Below are positions 1 through 7,251 of a stretch of 34,259 nt of DNA, in pieces. Every line of letters starts with the position of its first letter. The stretch's first letter is position 1. A program made the position numbers and the translations under genes. Origin of the DNA: an uncultured Clostridia bacterium (GTDB lineage Bacteria; Bacillota; Clostridia; Christensenellales; Borkfalkiaceae); assembly GCA_947627125.1 (NCBI GenBank), contig CANQUY010000001.1, positions 1 to 34,259 of the forward strand, in the 5' to 3' direction. The notes beneath the pieces were generated by a model. The model was not told the origin of the DNA and searched no databases. It saw nothing but the letters and a program-made list of their open reading frames with translations.

Positions 1-330
1 CAAGTCGTGTTAGATAAGAAGACGATTGAAACCTATCTGAAAGAAGCCGTGAAGCAAGAGCCTGAGATGATGGTTGAGTTGCTTGTCGATAAGGTTTACG
101 TCTATGGCGACCACATAGAACTGATCCTTCGATATACGGACGCGCCCCTCAAACCAAAACCGCAGAACGACGAAGAAGATAAGAACCCTGAAGGTGAAAA
201 CCTTCGGGGCTTTCTTATTTATACGGCTATGGTATGGATCGACGAGTATTGGTATAAGGGAATACAAAAAAAAGGACTTGAGCCGAAACTCAAGGGCACC
301 CGAAATATGCTTGTCTATATTGAAATTTAA
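1..330 (+). CDS. C-terminal fragment of a probable large serine recombinase (5' end outside window)
   Basis: The reading frame is already open at base 1, so the GTG at base 7 is probably internal and the gene begins before the window. The visible 109 residues end in a segment (around VDKVYVYGDHIELILRYTD) that resembles the C-terminal tail of large serine recombinases of Clostridia: an amphipathic helix, then 'hydrophobic-DKV-x-VY-x-D-x-IE-hydrophobic' and an aromatic-Asp strand. That family integrates and excises phages and conjugative elements. The catalytic N-terminal resolvase domain cannot be seen, so the call rests on the tail alone. The gene ends 45 bp from the converging end of the LRR gene, a position expected at the border of an integrated element. 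An unrelated small accessory protein is the main alternative. Confidence 0.55.
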   Translation, partial: QVVLDKKTIETYLKEAVKQEPEMMVELLVDKVYVYGDHIELILRYTDAPLKPKPQNDEEDKNPEGENLRGFLIYTAMVWIDEYWYKGIQKKGLEPKLKGTRNMLVYIEI

Positions 331-375
331 GGAGAAAAACCGTGGTACTATTGCTTCAAAGGTGTTCTAACGAGG

Positions 376-1395
376 TTAAACAAAGGCATCGCTCCCAATT
401 GTCGTCACACCATCTGGGATCATGATCTGCGTCAATTTGCGACAGTCACGAAAGGCCCCTCTTCCAATCAACCTTACACCGTTCGGGATCGTGATTTGCT
501 CTAAATTAGGACAGTCAGCAGTAAAGGTATTGTCAAAGGCACAGTCCCTAATTTCCGTCACGCCTTCCGGGATTATAACCTGTTTCAAATTGCTACAGTC
601 TTTAAAGGCTCTTTCTCCTATGGCAACAATCACGCCCTGCGGAATTTCGACAATTTCGCGGTTACCCTTGTACTGAAGCAAAACGCCGCCCTGAATGTCG
701 CATTCTGCGCAAAATGCCTTTCGTTTTTCCTCTTCCTCGCGTTTCTTTTGCGCCTCCTCTTCAGCGCGGCGAGCCTCCTCTTCGCGATCGGCGCGGATCT
801 TGTCGATCTCCTCCCGGGAATGCCCGCAACCGCAAGTTTCGTCAAAGGCAGTTGCGTCGATCGACGGATCCGCACCCTGCGGAAGAAGAACTTCCGTCAG
901 CGAATTGCACCCTTGGAATGCGCCCGCATCGATCGCCAGCAAGCTCTTCGGCATGGTAATTTCCATCAGCCGCACACAACCCTTAAAGGCGTTTGCGCCG
1001 ATATCCAATAGCCCCTCGGGCAGAATGACCCTGCGGAGCCTGTCGCACCCCTCGAATGTGCCGTCCGCGATGCCTACCACTTTCTCGGGCACCGTGACCA
1101 CGGGCGCGGTTCTGTCCTTTAATTTTGTGACCGTGTAAGTTCCGTCCGCGTGCTCATCGTATTCAAATACGGAGAGCATTTTCTTCACTTGATTGAGCGC
1201 TTCCTCCCGCTCTTCCCTTTCGATTTGGCGTTGCTTTTCAACTACCGCCGCCCGCGCAAGAGCGTCCAGGCCCTCTACGCTTCCCGAAACTTCGCCTGTG
1301 CTCTCGGTTTGGGTCCTCTCCAAGGGTGTGCCGCATTCGGGACAGATTTTCCATCCCTCGTTTTTGGTTCCGCAATTAGGGCAAAATTTGAACAT
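376..1395 (-). CDS. Zinc-ribbon protein with BspA-type (LRR_5) leucine-rich repeats
   Basis: The 339-residue protein opens with a zinc ribbon (Cys5, Cys8, Cys18, Cys21 in CPNC and CPEC pairs). A charged linker and two blocks of LRR_5 repeats follow (about residues 100-185 and 235-339), with the recurrent pattern 'I-x-I-P-x-G-V-x-x-I-x-x-x-A-F-x-x-C'. A Glu/Arg-rich helix (about 200-230) separates the blocks. There is no signal peptide or membrane segment, so it is probably cytoplasmic, unlike most BspA repeats. Its ATG lies 3 bp after the stop of the FtsK-like gene, and its ribosome site (GGAGG) is inside the end of that gene, so the two are translationally coupled. The last repeat stops abruptly after 'DAFV', where another unit would normally begin, so the 3' end may be truncated. 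Role unknown; LRRs suggest protein binding. Confidence 0.85.
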   Translation of the reverse strand: MFKFCPNCGTKNEGWKICPECGTPLERTQTESTGEVSGSVEGLDALARAAVVEKQRQIEREEREEALNQVKKMLSVFEYDEHADGTYTVTKLKDRTAPVVTVPEKVVGIADGTFEGCDRLRRVILPEGLLDIGANAFKGCVRLMEITMPKSLLAIDAGAFQGCNSLTEVLLPQGADPSIDATAFDETCGCGHSREEIDKIRADREEEARRAEEEAQKKREEEEKRKAFCAECDIQGGVLLQYKGNREIVEIPQGVIVAIGERAFKDCSNLKQVIIPEGVTEIRDCAFDNTFTADCPNLEQITIPNGVRLIGRGAFRDCRKLTQIMIPDGVTTIGSDAFV

Positions 1396-1398
1396 ATT

Positions 1399-4300
1399 TT
1401 ATTCCTCCAAAAGTTTTTTATAAAATTCATCTGTATAGTGATAGGGGGTGAAGCATGCCACTTCGCTGTTGTTGCAAAGAAGATTTAGCTTCGGATCCAG
1501 GGGGGATCTGACCAGGGTGTTGCATAGTTCCTTTGCGGTGGTGTTTGCCGCTTCCGTCTGTTCGAGGAAGGAGAGCAGCGAGGCCGAAGAGTAATTCTCT
1601 CCCTCAACCGCAGGGTCGGGCAAGATGACCGCATCCCCGATGATGTCGATCTTGCGGCAGACGTCATTGAGATCCCTCCGAAATTCGTTGAACTGAAGCG
1701 CAAAGAACACGTTGCTGTTCTTCCCCTTGTCGAGAAGATCGGTCAAGCGGTACTCCTCGGCGGAATCCCTTTCGATCTGATCCACGCAGGTGATCATCAC
1801 GATCACGGGACAGATCGACGCCGTATCGTCTTGTTCACGTTCGGATATCAATGCCTCAATGTCGTCGAACGCTTTTTCCCGCTGTGCGGAACTGTAATAC
1901 ACAAACCGTCCGTCCGCATTCAGCATCCATGACTCTCTCTGCTCTTTGACGACCGTGGCACGGCGCGCCCAATTCGGATTTTTATTCAGATCCAGATAAA
2001 ACAACGTGCGTGAAGTTTCTTTGCGGGAAAGATACAGCACATCTTTAATGATCGCCGCCTCGATCTCCTTTGTCGAGAGATATTCTCCGCAGATACAGAG
2101 CAAGTTGTTTTTATAGCTAAACGCATACTCTATCTGCGAACCGGTGAGATATTTGCGGCCGAGCCGAACTTTGCAGACGCCGTTTTCGTCATAATCTCTC
2201 TGCGTATTCGGCGATAAAAACGGGATCTCATTTTGGCTTCCGACCGTTAGCGGTAAGATCTCGCTCGTCAGCCGCATTTTGTATTGGGGATAGCGCGTTT
2301 TAACCGCATTGATATTCCCAATGAGTTCGGCGTCCTTCCCCGCATACGCCAGCCGTGCAAGCGTGGCTTCACTTCCCTTTCCGTAGAAGAAGAGCCCGCT
2401 CATAACTTCCAATTCCATCTCCCTATGCGCAACGCTCGGGATCAAATCTCCGATCGAACTGCCTTTGAATTCAAAGCGGTGCCGAAAAAGCGTCATCGCG
2501 CTGTGGAATTCTATCGGTACGACCTGCGACGCAACGATCAAGCTGATACCGCAGGAGCGGCCCACACGGGCGATCTCCCGCAATTTCTCTTTTGCCTTAT
2601 CATCCACGATCAGGCGTTGATACTCGTCGATAATGATCAAACAGCGGGGAATTTTTTCTTCCTGCGGCACAGAGGCGTTGTACATCGTAATGTCGCCCTT
2701 GCTTCCGATCTTATTCATCCGCTTTTGCATGACGTCCGAGAGATAATCCAAAATATCGTTAGCTCCGACCACATTGTCTGACGTAATGATGGTTTTTAAG
2801 TGCGGAAGGCCGTTTTCGGAATAAATATTGAATTCGGACTTTATAATCGAAATTAAGTTGATTTCTATTTCCTGCGGAGAGTAAAGCATACACGCCGAGA
2901 GAATGATGGTGTTTAAGAGGGAACTCTTGCCTGAGCCCGTCGTTCCGCTGATCATGACGTGCGCGTCATTGGTGGAGTCAAGATCGAGGAAGAGAGGTTT
3001 GGAGCCCGCTTTCCCTATGGGGACGCTGAGAACACGGGAAAAATCTCCCCTGCGTTGCGAAGAATTAAAATCCTCTTGCGGAATGACGGAGAGAAACGGT
3101 ATATTTTCTTTACTTTCGGCGATCTGTCCTCCCAAATCGCGCAATAATTCCGACAGGTCGAGATCGGGGCTCAAAAGATCGGTATCAAAGGCGAAGTCCT
3201 CCAGCCACAGGCTCCCTTTGTCATTCATGCCGGATACGAATTTCCCACACATGCAATCGGAGGGGGAAATCTCGGGCAACTTGCGGTTCGTCCATGTGTC
3301 TTCTCCGCGGAAATCGGAATCCGAAACCAAAATGAAATAAACGCCTGCTTTTTTACCGTTTTTCAACGCTCCTTCCAATGTTTCATAGGCATGGGAATAG
3401 CCATTGGGATAGCCATTCAGCAGTACAAAAATCAGCGGTTGAATGTTGTCGGGATTGTGGGCGTTATATGCAAAAATATCCGCATCGCCGGATCTTCCGA
3501 GCAGCACGATTCGACGGGAGATCGCTTCATTCACGGAAAGCAGCGAGGCGCCGACGTCCGATTCGGACTGTTCGACCACAGAATCGTGGGCATTGAGGAA
3601 AAGTCCTCCCAAAAATTCGCTCAGTCGCCCGGCAAAAGAGATCATTTGTCCGTTCGCAGTTCGGTCGCACAATAATAACCGCTTTGCGATCGCGGGATAA
3701 CAAAAGAGAACATGCAGTAAAATTCCGCTCAAAAAATGATTCAACCCTTTGCTCTGCATGTCGTCTTTGGACACACTGACGCATAAGGCCCCGTGTGCGC
3801 GCAGATCCCATTCGGCATATACAGGGAAAGGCCCTTCCTCTGAGGGAATATCGCATCTTCCCAAAGGAATGGCGATGTTTTCCGCATAGATCGTCGGACA
3901 TTTCATCCGGTTATGGATGACGGCGGAATCCGAAGTCAGCGTATTTGCAGAGCGCAGGGCCGCCATCAGCTCGTCCGACTTTGCTTGCAACATTTTGAGA
4001 TCCTCCCGCGCTTTTTCAAGTTCCGCTCTTTTTTCTTTGAGAACGCGATCCAGATATGCGGTTTCGTAAGTTTCGCGGTGATACACAAACTGCATGATGC
4101 TTTGATGCAGATTCGCTAATTTCTCGCATTGGGAATCGAGATTGTTTTTATTCCGAAGAATATTGTATGCGTCCGCCAAAAAAGTGCGGATATTCTCCCC
4201 CAATTCTTCCGGAGAGCAGGGATCCTGACGGCGGACAAAGCGATTGCGAAAACAGAGGTAGCCGTCGTTCATGGAAAGACGGTCGGGAAACAGATAAAGA

Positions 4301-4479
4301 ATGGCTGTAATAAACTCCGCCCCATTTGTAAACTTGCTCCCTTCCGCGAAAACGCTTTCAAATGCGGCGTGCGCGGTACATTCTTCGCGTGCAATTTCTT
4401 CTTCCAATTTTTTCACACTCGATGCCGCGATTTCCGCCTCTGCTTTGTTTTGAACATATGCTTTCATAAATTCGTTCAT
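1399..4479 (-). CDS. Soluble FtsK/SpoIIIE-type ATPase with three RecA-like segments
   Basis: This 1026-residue protein has no signal peptide or membrane helix. Residues 1-190 are predicted coiled coil. About 200-440 look like a degenerate nucleotide-binding domain. About 470-760 form a complete FtsK/SpoIIIE domain with Walker A GTTGSGKSS (Lys518), Walker B LIIIDE (Asp618, Glu619) and a downstream ASQ sensor-like motif. About 770-960 look like a third domain that lacks Walker motifs. Three tandem FtsK-like units recall EssC/EccC of type VII secretion, but there are no FHA domains or transmembrane helices and no WXG100 gene is visible. DNA or protein translocation is known for the family; the substrate here is unknown. 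The ATG is preceded by GGAG in a promoter-proximal position, and the zinc-ribbon/LRR gene follows 3 bp downstream. Confidence 0.85.
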   Translation of the reverse strand: MNEFMKAYVQNKAEAEIAASSVKKLEEEIAREECTAHAAFESVFAEGSKFTNGAEFITAILYLFPDRLSMNDGYLCFRNRFVRRQDPCSPEELGENIRTFLADAYNILRNKNNLDSQCEKLANLHQSIMQFVYHRETYETAYLDRVLKEKRAELEKAREDLKMLQAKSDELMAALRSANTLTSDSAVIHNRMKCPTIYAENIAIPLGRCDIPSEEGPFPVYAEWDLRAHGALCVSVSKDDMQSKGLNHFLSGILLHVLFCYPAIAKRLLLCDRTANGQMISFAGRLSEFLGGLFLNAHDSVVEQSESDVGASLLSVNEAISRRIVLLGRSGDADIFAYNAHNPDNIQPLIFVLLNGYPNGYSHAYETLEGALKNGKKAGVYFILVSDSDFRGEDTWTNRKLPEISPSDCMCGKFVSGMNDKGSLWLEDFAFDTDLLSPDLDLSELLRDLGGQIAESKENIPFLSVIPQEDFNSSQRRGDFSRVLSVPIGKAGSKPLFLDLDSTNDAHVMISGTTGSGKSSLLNTIILSACMLYSPQEIEINLISIIKSEFNIYSENGLPHLKTIITSDNVVGANDILDYLSDVMQKRMNKIGSKGDITMYNASVPQEEKIPRCLIIIDEYQRLIVDDKAKEKLREIARVGRSCGISLIVASQVVPIEFHSAMTLFRHRFEFKGSSIGDLIPSVAHREMELEVMSGLFFYGKGSEATLARLAYAGKDAELIGNINAVKTRYPQYKMRLTSEILPLTVGSQNEIPFLSPNTQRDYDENGVCKVRLGRKYLTGSQIEYAFSYKNNLLCICGEYLSTKEIEAAIIKDVLYLSRKETSRTLFYLDLNKNPNWARRATVVKEQRESWMLNADGRFVYYSSAQREKAFDDIEALISEREQDDTASICPVIVMITCVDQIERDSAEEYRLTDLLDKGKNSNVFFALQFNEFRRDLNDVCRKIDIIGDAVILPDPAVEGENYSSASLLSFLEQTEAANTTAKELCNTLVRSPLDPKLNLLCNNSEVACFTPYHYTDEFYKKLLEE

Positions 4480-4517
4480 AAGACCGCTCCGTCATAATGG
4501 TATAGCAATTCATACTA

Positions 4518-4546
4518 ATTATAGCATATATTTTTTTATTTTTCAA
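4518..4546 (-). promoter_or_regulatory. Sigma-A-type promoter of the FtsK-LRR operon
   Basis: On the minus strand there is TTGAAA at 4541-4546, a 17-bp spacer and a perfect TATAAT at 4518-4523. This places transcription start about 30 bp before the FtsK-like ATG at 4479. Confidence 0.8.
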
Positions 4547-4813
4547 CACATAGAGGAGCAAACGTGAGAAATTTCTGAACAAAAACAACGATATTCAGCC
4601 CTAAATTGCGAAGGCAAGGCCGTTCTTTACGGGAAAACGGTGTTCGGATACTTAACATCCGCGTTATCGGCTTCAGTCTTATCAGAATATTTCACAACGT
4701 TCGGTTTGGGCTGATTTTTCTGTTTACGCAAATTATTGTACCAACAAATTTTCGTGAATTTTAACGGGAGATATTTCATGTTTTTATTTTTTGGGGAAAT
4801 TTTTACGAAAAGC

Positions 4814-4842
4814 TTGATATATACTTTTTGAAGTGATATGAT
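4814..4842 (+). promoter_or_regulatory. Sigma-A-type promoter of the protease lipoprotein gene
   Basis: TTGATA at 4814-4819, 17-bp spacer, TATGAT at 4837-4842. An AAGGA ribosome site follows just before the ATG at 4875, giving a leader of about 25 nt. Confidence 0.75.
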
Positions 4843-4874
4843 ATACATGTGATTTTTCAATAAGGATATACATC

Positions 4875-5888
4875 ATGAAAAAGCGGATTAGGATTGATTT
4901 ATTTTTATTTCTTTCGATATTATGTTCTCTATTCTTTATCGCGGGCTGTTCTCTGTTCAGCACAAATGACAACAACTATTCGGAAGCAGATCTTACTTAT
5001 AACATTACTTTTGTTTACAACAACGGCAAGGCAGATAATACTATCTCTGTAAAAAAGGGGACTACCGTACCCACGCCGACAGATCCGACAAAATCAAACT
5101 ATTTGTTCACAGGGTGGTATACAGATAAAAATTATAATAATAGATATGATTTCTCTAAGACAGTAACGGAAAGTTTTACACTCTATGCCGCATATGAGTT
5201 GGATGCGGCCAATCTCACAAATGAGATAAGTCTAAAAACGATCCATAGCATTGTTAAAATTTATAATAAAAGCTATAATTCTTTTTTGGGGATAGAAACC
5301 TCGTCGTCTACATCCCAAGGGTCGGGATTTTGTTTTCATGCTCAAGATGGATATTATTATGTTTTAACAAATTGCCATGTGGCAAAGAAAGATTCTTCCT
5401 ATAGTCATCAAAAATTTACCATTGAAGATTATTTGGGTAATAAATATACAGGGTATCTCTATCAAAATCCTCAAAAAGGCTATGACGCGATCTCCGCCTC
5501 CTATGATTTAGCTTGCTTATACTTCAAGCCAACATCTATCAATGTAATTTTGACGATCGATTCCGATCCTAACATTTCTGATGATGTTATTTCTTTGGGG
5601 GCGCCCCAAGGACAACCCAATTTTATTACGTTTGGAACCGTGAATACATATAAAACAGTTAAACTATCAAACACATCAGCTTCTTTAAGCAATGTTAACT
5701 TTGAAGTGATAGAGCATACCGCATGGGTAGACGGTGGTTCAAGCGGCGGTCCTCTTCTCAATTCTAATTTACAAGTGGTCGGGGTCAATTTCGCCGCTTC
5801 AGATAAAACACAAAGCTCCGTTAGCAGATCTTATGCAATTCCCGCAAGCAAAGTGAATGAATTTTTGAAATCATATGTCTATAATTAA
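4875..5888 (+). CDS. Lipoprotein with InlB B-repeat and trypsin-like (S1) serine protease domain
   Basis: The 337-residue protein starts with a Lys/Arg n-region, a hydrophobic core and a lipobox ending at Cys25 (FIAGC), so it should be lipid-anchored on the outer face of the membrane. Residues 42-108 are one InlB B-repeat (hydrophobic strands, 'GWYTDKNYNN', 'LYAAY'). Residues about 120-335 are a DegP/trypsin-like fold with an apparently intact catalytic triad: His168 (TNCHVA), Asp211 (SYDLACLYF) and Ser290 (GGSSGGPLL). There is no PDZ domain, unlike HtrA. Base composition is clearly more AT-rich than in the genes to the right, which suggests acquisition. It has its own promoter and no partner gene in the same operon. 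The domain call is strong; the substrate is unknown. Confidence 0.9.
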   Translation: MKKRIRIDLFLFLSILCSLFFIAGCSLFSTNDNNYSEADLTYNITFVYNNGKADNTISVKKGTTVPTPTDPTKSNYLFTGWYTDKNYNNRYDFSKTVTESFTLYAAYELDAANLTNEISLKTIHSIVKIYNKSYNSFLGIETSSSTSQGSGFCFHAQDGYYYVLTNCHVAKKDSSYSHQKFTIEDYLGNKYTGYLYQNPQKGYDAISASYDLACLYFKPTSINVILTIDSDPNISDDVISLGAPQGQPNFITFGTVNTYKTVKLSNTSASLSNVNFEVIEHTAWVDGGSSGGPLLNSNLQVVGVNFAASDKTQSSVSRSYAIPASKVNEFLKSYVYN

Positions 5889-6100
5889 ATAGACGATTTA
5901 GTTCACTTGTTCAAGACCAAGTCCCCTCTCTCACAGCCCCGACTTTTGAACAACGAAATCCCTGTTGCGGACTTGAATTTTTGCTTAAAAAAGTAAAAAT
6001 TTATAAATATTTATTTGTATTTTGCTGACGGAAGGCGCAAAATATGATTTCATTGATGTTGCAGTTCCAAGTGGACGCGATCGCTTATAAGGGAGAATAG

Positions 6101-6460
6101 GTGCGGAAGATGAATTTTGAGAAAAATGAAGAATTTTGGAAAGCGATAGAGGACTTGGTCGATCAATCTGAAATCGTGATAGATAGACCCAAAGGGACGG
6201 CTCATCCGAAATATCCGAACTCTGTTTATCGGGTTGATTATGGATATTTGAAGGGCACGTCCTCCATGGACGGCGCGGGGATCGATGTATGGGTCGGAAG
6301 CGGCGAAACGAAAATCGACGCCATTATGGTTACGGTCGATTTGATGAAACACGATTCGGAAATGAAGATATTGATCGGCTGTACGGAAGAAGAAAAAGAA
6401 ATTGTATATAAAACTCATAATGAAACCGCGTTTATGAAAGGTATCTTGATCCGCCGATAA
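6101..6460 (+). CDS. Small inorganic-pyrophosphatase-like protein
   Basis: This 119-residue cytosolic protein contains a segment (about residues 28-70) matching the core of family I soluble pyrophosphatases: 'RPKG-x-x-H-x-KYP', 'VDYGYL-x-GT', then 'MDG-x-G-IDVWVG' in place of the usual 'DGDP-x-DV'. The family hydrolyses PPi with Mg2+ bound by these acidic residues. The protein is much shorter than the usual ~170 residues and one Asp of the DGDPxDV motif is replaced, so activity on PPi is uncertain. A GTG start at 6101 is chosen because GGGAG lies 5 nt upstream. The ATG at 6110 is the alternative but lies too far from that site. It is monocistronic, with a hairpin downstream. Confidence 0.7.
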   Translation: MRKMNFEKNEEFWKAIEDLVDQSEIVIDRPKGTAHPKYPNSVYRVDYGYLKGTSSMDGAGIDVWVGSGETKIDAIMVTVDLMKHDSEMKILIGCTEEEKEIVYKTHNETAFMKGILIRR

Positions 6461-6579
6461 AATCTCCTGTGGCGGCTTGATTTTTCTTTTCGGGGGCAAG
6501 ACGGAAAGAAATTGGCTTTTGAATAAGCCTGCCTCGCCGTTGATTTTTTGGCGTAACTAAGGCGCCATTCATCAAGCGG

Positions 6580-6620
6580 GAAACCAACAGAACGCTTTCT
6601 AAAGGTCTGCTGGTTTCTTT
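6580..6620 (+). terminator. Hairpin downstream of the pyrophosphatase-like gene
   Basis: A 12-bp stem with one mismatch (GAAACCAACAGA at 6580-6591 against TCTGCTGGTTTC at 6606-6617) encloses a 14-nt loop. A short T-rich run follows. It is a plausible but weak terminator for the plus-strand gene. Confidence 0.4.
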
Positions 6621-6631
6621 ATATCCAAAAG

Positions 6632-6666
6632 AAAACCCCCAATGGCTGAGCCGTTGAGGGTTTTTG
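6632..6666. terminator. Bidirectional rho-independent terminator between converging genes
   Basis: A stem of about 14 bp with G-U pairs (AACCCCCAATGGC against GCCGTTGAGGGTT) closes on a TGA loop. A T5 run follows on the plus strand and TTTTCTTTT on the minus strand. It sits immediately past the stop of the uL15-like gene. Confidence 0.8.
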
Positions 6667-6669
6667 CAT

Positions 6670-7245
6670 TTATTTTTTGGTCTGTAATTTGATCGCTTTG
6701 CCGCCGGTCAGGAGGATCATTTTCACCGCGTCGACGGAAAACTCGGGCAGTTTTACGGTCAGAGGCTTATTGAGAATGCCGCGCGCGAGTACCTTGACGT
6801 GATTCACCGAATTTCCGATGAGTTTCTTTTCCTTCAGCGATTCCAGCGTGACCGTTTCATTTGCCTCGTAGTTCTCCGAAAGCGTATCAATATTGACGAT
6901 CCCCTTCGGCTTTGACAGAACCGCTTCCTCCGCTTCTTTCACCTCTTCTATGAGGGCGACAGCGACCTCATCTGAGATCAAACTCTGTACTTCCGCCGCG
7001 GAAACCTGCTCGCGTGTTTCAAATTCTGCCGAAACCGAACGGTCTTCCTCCTTCATCTCGCAGGGAGGCTCTGCAGGCTCCTCTTTCGGTTCCGCCGCCT
7101 CCGATATTTCATGCGGCATATCGGTCTTTCGCATACGCGTCAGAAACAGATGCGCCCCTGAAAGAGTACAGATCAATATCAATGCGGCAGTGCATAGATA
7201 CTGTGCCCCAAACTCAGAAAAACTGAGCAATAATGCACTCATCAT
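6670..7245 (-). CDS. Membrane-anchored protein with C-terminal ribosomal-protein-uL15-like domain (paralogue 1)
   Basis: The 191-residue protein has one transmembrane helix (about 13-36) followed by RMRK, so its C-terminal part should face the cytoplasm. An acidic Glu/Pro linker (about 45-75) is followed by a short helical segment (ETREQVSAAEV, 77-110). Residues about 115-187 match the C-terminal domain of bacterial ribosomal protein uL15/L15: 'IVN-I-D-x-L', an acidic turn, 'VT-x-E-x-L-x-x-K-x-LI', 'VKVLA-x-G-x-L-x-K-x-LTVK', then 'FS-x-x-A' and 'GGK'. It lacks the long basic N-terminus of true L15, so it is not the ribosomal protein. It starts 6 bp after the stop of the giant stalk gene, with AGGAG and AAGGA upstream, so the two are co-translated. 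A paralogue lies at 33214-33930. Confidence 0.85.
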   Translation of the reverse strand: MMSALLLSFSEFGAQYLCTAALILICTLSGAHLFLTRMRKTDMPHEISEAAEPKEEPAEPPCEMKEEDRSVSAEFETREQVSAAEVQSLISDEVAVALIEEVKEAEEAVLSKPKGIVNIDTLSENYEANETVTLESLKEKKLIGNSVNHVKVLARGILNKPLTVKLPEFSVDAVKMILLTGGKAIKLQTKK

Positions 7246-7251
7246 ATGTCC

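Larger units (their letters stand above)
4480..4874. other. Divergent intergenic region
   Basis: This 395-bp AT-rich gap separates the minus-strand FtsK operon from the plus-strand lipoprotein gene and holds one good promoter for each. The middle part (4560-4800) has no convincing gene or repeat. A short minus-strand open frame there has no ribosome site and no recognisable domain. Confidence 0.6.

Noticed and set aside
186..210. Terminator-like hairpin (CCCTGAAGGT / ACCTTCGGGG) in the recombinase tail
   Set aside because: It lies inside the reading frame with no real T run, so it is probably coding coincidence.
1399..4479. Assignment as EssC of a type VII secretion system
   Set aside because: No FHA domains, no membrane helices, and no WXG100, EsaA or EssB-like genes are visible.
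4627..4860. 77-codon minus-strand frame in the divergent intergenic gap
   Set aside because: No ribosome site, no recognisable domain, and it overlaps the lipoprotein promoter.
6670..7245. Annotation as the actual ribosomal protein uL15
   Set aside because: The Gly/Arg-rich basic N-terminal half of uL15 is missing and replaced by a transmembrane helix and acidic linker. The gene is also not in a ribosomal operon.
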